Shown: piece by piece, positions 62,098 to 64,000 of the stretch
Numbering within the stretch: the first letter of the stretch is position 1
Layout: each line of letters opens with the position of its first letter
Origin: Anaerolineae bacterium
Lineage (GTDB): Bacteria > Chloroflexota > Anaerolineae > Anaerolineales > Anaerolineaceae
NCBI GenBank assembly: GCA_011176685.1
Contig: DUED01000030.1
Span: forward strand, 41,836-105,835
Direction: 5' to 3'
DNA length: 64,000 bases
Notes under the pieces: model-generated
The model's database searches: none
Seen by the model: only the letters and a program-made list of their open reading frames with translations
Told to the model about the DNA's origin: nothing
Translations under genes and position numbers: made by a program

Positions 62098-63600
62098 GTG
62101 GTGAATAAACGATTTCAGAAGTCTATTCTTTGCATTCTTATGATTACGTTCCTAATTGGATGTGATCAACCCATTGAAGCGCAACCCACCTTGTCAGGCA
62201 CAGACACCAATGTGCTTTCAACCATAATAGCGGCAACGCCAACCGCTACTCCTTTAATTGAACACAATGAAAAGCCAGGAAGTGCATCCTATCCACTTCA
62301 GTTATCCTTTTCTGATCCCTTGTTTCCATCTGAAGAAAATCCAGGTCCGCATGGTTGTACAGAATTAGAAGCCTGTGGTCGAGCTTGTCAGAATAATACG
62401 TTAGTTGAATGCCGCGACTGGGTGCAGTCCATTTACCTCTACCTGGATACCACCAACCAGATACATATCACTGGAAAATTCAATGGGTTGTGGATGCCGA
62501 CCATCGATGCTGTTCGCAATGCCGCCAGGCTTATACCACAGCTTAAGGCAGACGGTGTTAATTCTGTATCTTTCGGTCCAGATATTGTCACACGAAAAGT
62601 GGAAAATCCTCGCACAGTGGGCGATAATCTCTTCAGGTTTTATGTGAAGATATTCGAAGATGCGGGTTTCAATGTCAACCTGGTGCCCAATAACATGCAC
62701 TGGGGCAACGACGATGTTTATTTGCAAGAATTAGATGAATTCTTATTGACCTGGGCTGGTGAAGCTGAGCAGTTACAAACGCGCTTCTTCACTGCCTTTA
62801 ATGAGGTGGATGGAATGCGTGACTTGCCGGAAGATACATCGCTGTGGATACAGGAGATGCTTCCACTGATAAAAGAGCGCTATAGCGGCGATGTGTGCGT
62901 GCAGCCCACCCAGCGGGGATTTAAGGGTAGCTTGCTGGATTATTCAGGGTACGACTGTGTGGCATCTCTATTCTCCTTGATGGTGCCGGATGTTGAACGC
63001 AATAGTCGTGAGTTTGTTCAGTTTACAAAAGAAGCCCAGCATGTGAAAGATGCCTTCCCACCAGTTAAATACATATTTCTCACCGATTTATCCACATTCT
63101 CAGGGGGGCTATGGGCAGAGACGGGACTAATGGAAGCACAAGCCAGGGCGATGGAAAGAGACGACAGTGAGTACTCCGATGACCAGGAGCAAGTAGAGAG
63201 CTTCCGCATGTATTTCGAGAAAGCATATCCTTTTATCGATGGCTCGTTTTTTAACATTCTTCAGGGATTTAGCTTTATCGATCGACCTGCTGAGGAGGTA
63301 CTCAAGGAACATTTTCTGAATGCAGGACAGGTGTTGCCAACCAAAGCTACTGACATTTTATGGAGCACTCCTGGCTTGCTTGAATTGATTGAGAGAATAA
63401 CCTTAGACGAACAGGAAAAAGAGCTGATCTTTGATTTAGATACTTTTGTGGATAGACCCACTGCCGGGTTGTGCTTTGAACCCACCAAAGATACCCCGGG
63501 ACCTTTCGGCTGTGCTTCAACAGACGAGTGCATGGCATTGTTCAAAGCCAATCCAGAGGAATACTGGTGGTGGAGGATTGAGCACTGCAAAGAAGACTGA
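62098..63600 (+). CDS. Large lipoprotein, putative TIM-barrel-like surface protein
   Basis: A 500-residue lipoprotein with lipobox FLIGC (Cys22). After a Thr/Pro linker it has a Cys-rich motif GPHGCTELEACGRACQNN (about 83-100), then a roughly 330-residue domain with features of a glycoside-hydrolase-like barrel (VSFGPDI, FNVNLVPNNMHWG, FFTAFNEVDGMRD, YIFLTDLSTFSGG). A similar Cys motif recurs near the C-terminus (GPFGCASTDECMALFKANPEE) but with lost cysteines. The NEVD segment could hold an acid residue. No named family was recognised. It starts at GTG 62098 or GTG 62101. Confidence 0.65.
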   Translation: MVNKRFQKSILCILMITFLIGCDQPIEAQPTLSGTDTNVLSTIIAATPTATPLIEHNEKPGSASYPLQLSFSDPLFPSEENPGPHGCTELEACGRACQNNTLVECRDWVQSIYLYLDTTNQIHITGKFNGLWMPTIDAVRNAARLIPQLKADGVNSVSFGPDIVTRKVENPRTVGDNLFRFYVKIFEDAGFNVNLVPNNMHWGNDDVYLQELDEFLLTWAGEAEQLQTRFFTAFNEVDGMRDLPEDTSLWIQEMLPLIKERYSGDVCVQPTQRGFKGSLLDYSGYDCVASLFSLMVPDVERNSREFVQFTKEAQHVKDAFPPVKYIFLTDLSTFSGGLWAETGLMEAQARAMERDDSEYSDDQEQVESFRMYFEKAYPFIDGSFFNILQGFSFIDRPAEEVLKEHFLNAGQVLPTKATDILWSTPGLLELIERITLDEQEKELIFDLDTFVDRPTAGLCFEPTKDTPGPFGCASTDECMALFKANPEEYWWWRIEHCKED

Positions 63601-63925
63601 GATTAAGAACAAGAAGAAACTGGATCAATATGGTGAATTTAGTAATATACATACCATTCGTTAGGCTGATACGTGTTCATCCTTTCTAATTATTTATTAT
63701 AGATTAATTAATAGTTAATAATTGAGTAAAAAATAAATGAATAAAGATTAAGTACGTTTTTGTAGTAGGTAGATTAACAATGAAAAATGCTGTCAAAATT
63801 ATGCAACTATATGGTATCTCCGGGATTCCGCACACTTTTTCTTGATAAATTTTTAAAAAAAACGTATAATTTAAAATGTTAATTCAGACATTTAGTGCAA
63901 CGGATGAGGAGCTAAAATCATTCGT
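63601..63925. other. Intergenic region with probable IS30 left end
   Basis: AT-rich. TGTTAATTCAGACATTTAGT at 63877-63896, continuing GCAAC, resembles the terminal inverted repeat of IS30-family elements and lies 25-50 bp before the transposase start. The other end is outside the window. Confidence 0.45.
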
Positions 63926-64000
63926 ATGCAAAAAGGAAAATATAAACACCTAACAAATACAGAACGAGAAGAAATTAGTCGATGCTTAGCAAATAAGCAA
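63926..64000 (+). CDS. IS30-family transposase, N-terminal 25 codons (cut by window edge)
   Basis: ATG 63926 opens KGKYKHLTNTEREEISRCLA, the N-terminal helix-turn-helix start of IS30-family transposases (KHLTxxEREEISR). The frame runs open to the window end, so intactness cannot be judged. Confidence 0.7.
   Translation, partial: MQKGKYKHLTNTEREEISRCLANKQ

Overview
The window is bacterial and looks like a contig from a Chloroflexota bacterium, probably of the Anaerolineae. This is inferred from gene content and style: an FMN-riboswitch-controlled riboflavin ABC transporter of the RibXY type, an ABC binding protein with an acidic E/A/V linker after its lipobox cysteine, many lipoproteins with clear lipoboxes, a decayed penicillin-binding-protein tail with Thr-Pro repeats, and a glycerol-1-phosphate dehydrogenase homologue. 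No rRNA or other decisive marker is present, so the assignment is tentative. Conserved housekeeping genes of moderate GC alternate with visibly AT-rich blocks that carry sugar-uptake, restriction and decayed mobile genes.

Layout. 0.2-8.8 kb (AT-rich): a DeoC-like aldolase faces a ribose-type operon made of ABC permease, binding protein, double ATPase, ribokinase and RbsD/FucU mutarotase, followed by a UroD-like protein and a C_GCAxxG_C_C protein. 9.3-18 kb: DUF389 and EamA membrane proteins, glgC, a P2A Ca2+-type ATPase, RNase HII, two GT2 glycosyltransferases and tRNA-Pro(UGG). 18-24.9 kb: tandem lipoprotein esterases, a YdcZ-type transporter between two 142-bp direct repeats, a flavodoxin-domain gene with an internal deletion, gatCA and a lipoprotein. 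25-33 kb: a UvrD/PcrA helicase, a membrane protein, a beta-helix surface lipoprotein, several gene relics and a GT-C type membrane glycosyltransferase.

33-40.7 kb (AT-rich): a GntR/UTRA regulator, a ferredoxin-thioredoxin-reductase-like Fe-S protein, a complete lactose/cellobiose-family PTS (IIB, IIC, IIA), a UPF0309 SIS protein, CutC, and a YczE-type membrane protein. No phospho-glycosidase is present, so the substrate is unknown. 40.9-49.8 kb: peptidase T, DNA polymerase III delta prime, an ICMT-like methyltransferase, the FMN-riboswitch riboflavin ABC operon, RNase D, a beta-CASP nuclease and tRNA-Ser(CGA). 49.8-53.0 kb (very AT-rich): a three-gene restriction-modification system with two methyltransferases and one endonuclease, abutting the tRNA-Ser 3' end. 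53-64 kb: GNAT/YoaP, AlkD, SMP-30, a second GNAT, a membrane protein, a candidate 26-residue membrane peptide, a truncated SIS gene, a HAD phosphatase, AmrS, glycerol-1-phosphate dehydrogenase, a Y1-transposase relic, a large lipoprotein and the first 25 codons of an IS30-family transposase.

How it fits together. The two sugar loci can each be read as uptake plus first catabolic steps (ABC plus kinase plus mutarotase plus aldolase; PTS plus SIS sugar-phosphate enzyme). The riboflavin locus is the clearest regulatory unit: a consensus promoter, an FMN aptamer carrying an extra hairpin in loop L2, a possible terminator, then permease, binding protein and ATPase. The most unusual items are that aptamer insertion, the PTS-linked FTR-like protein, the two-methylase restriction system beside tRNA-Ser, the repeat-flanked transporter cassette next to the deleted flavodoxin gene, and candidate leaderless promoters with identical spacing at gatC, holB and rnd.
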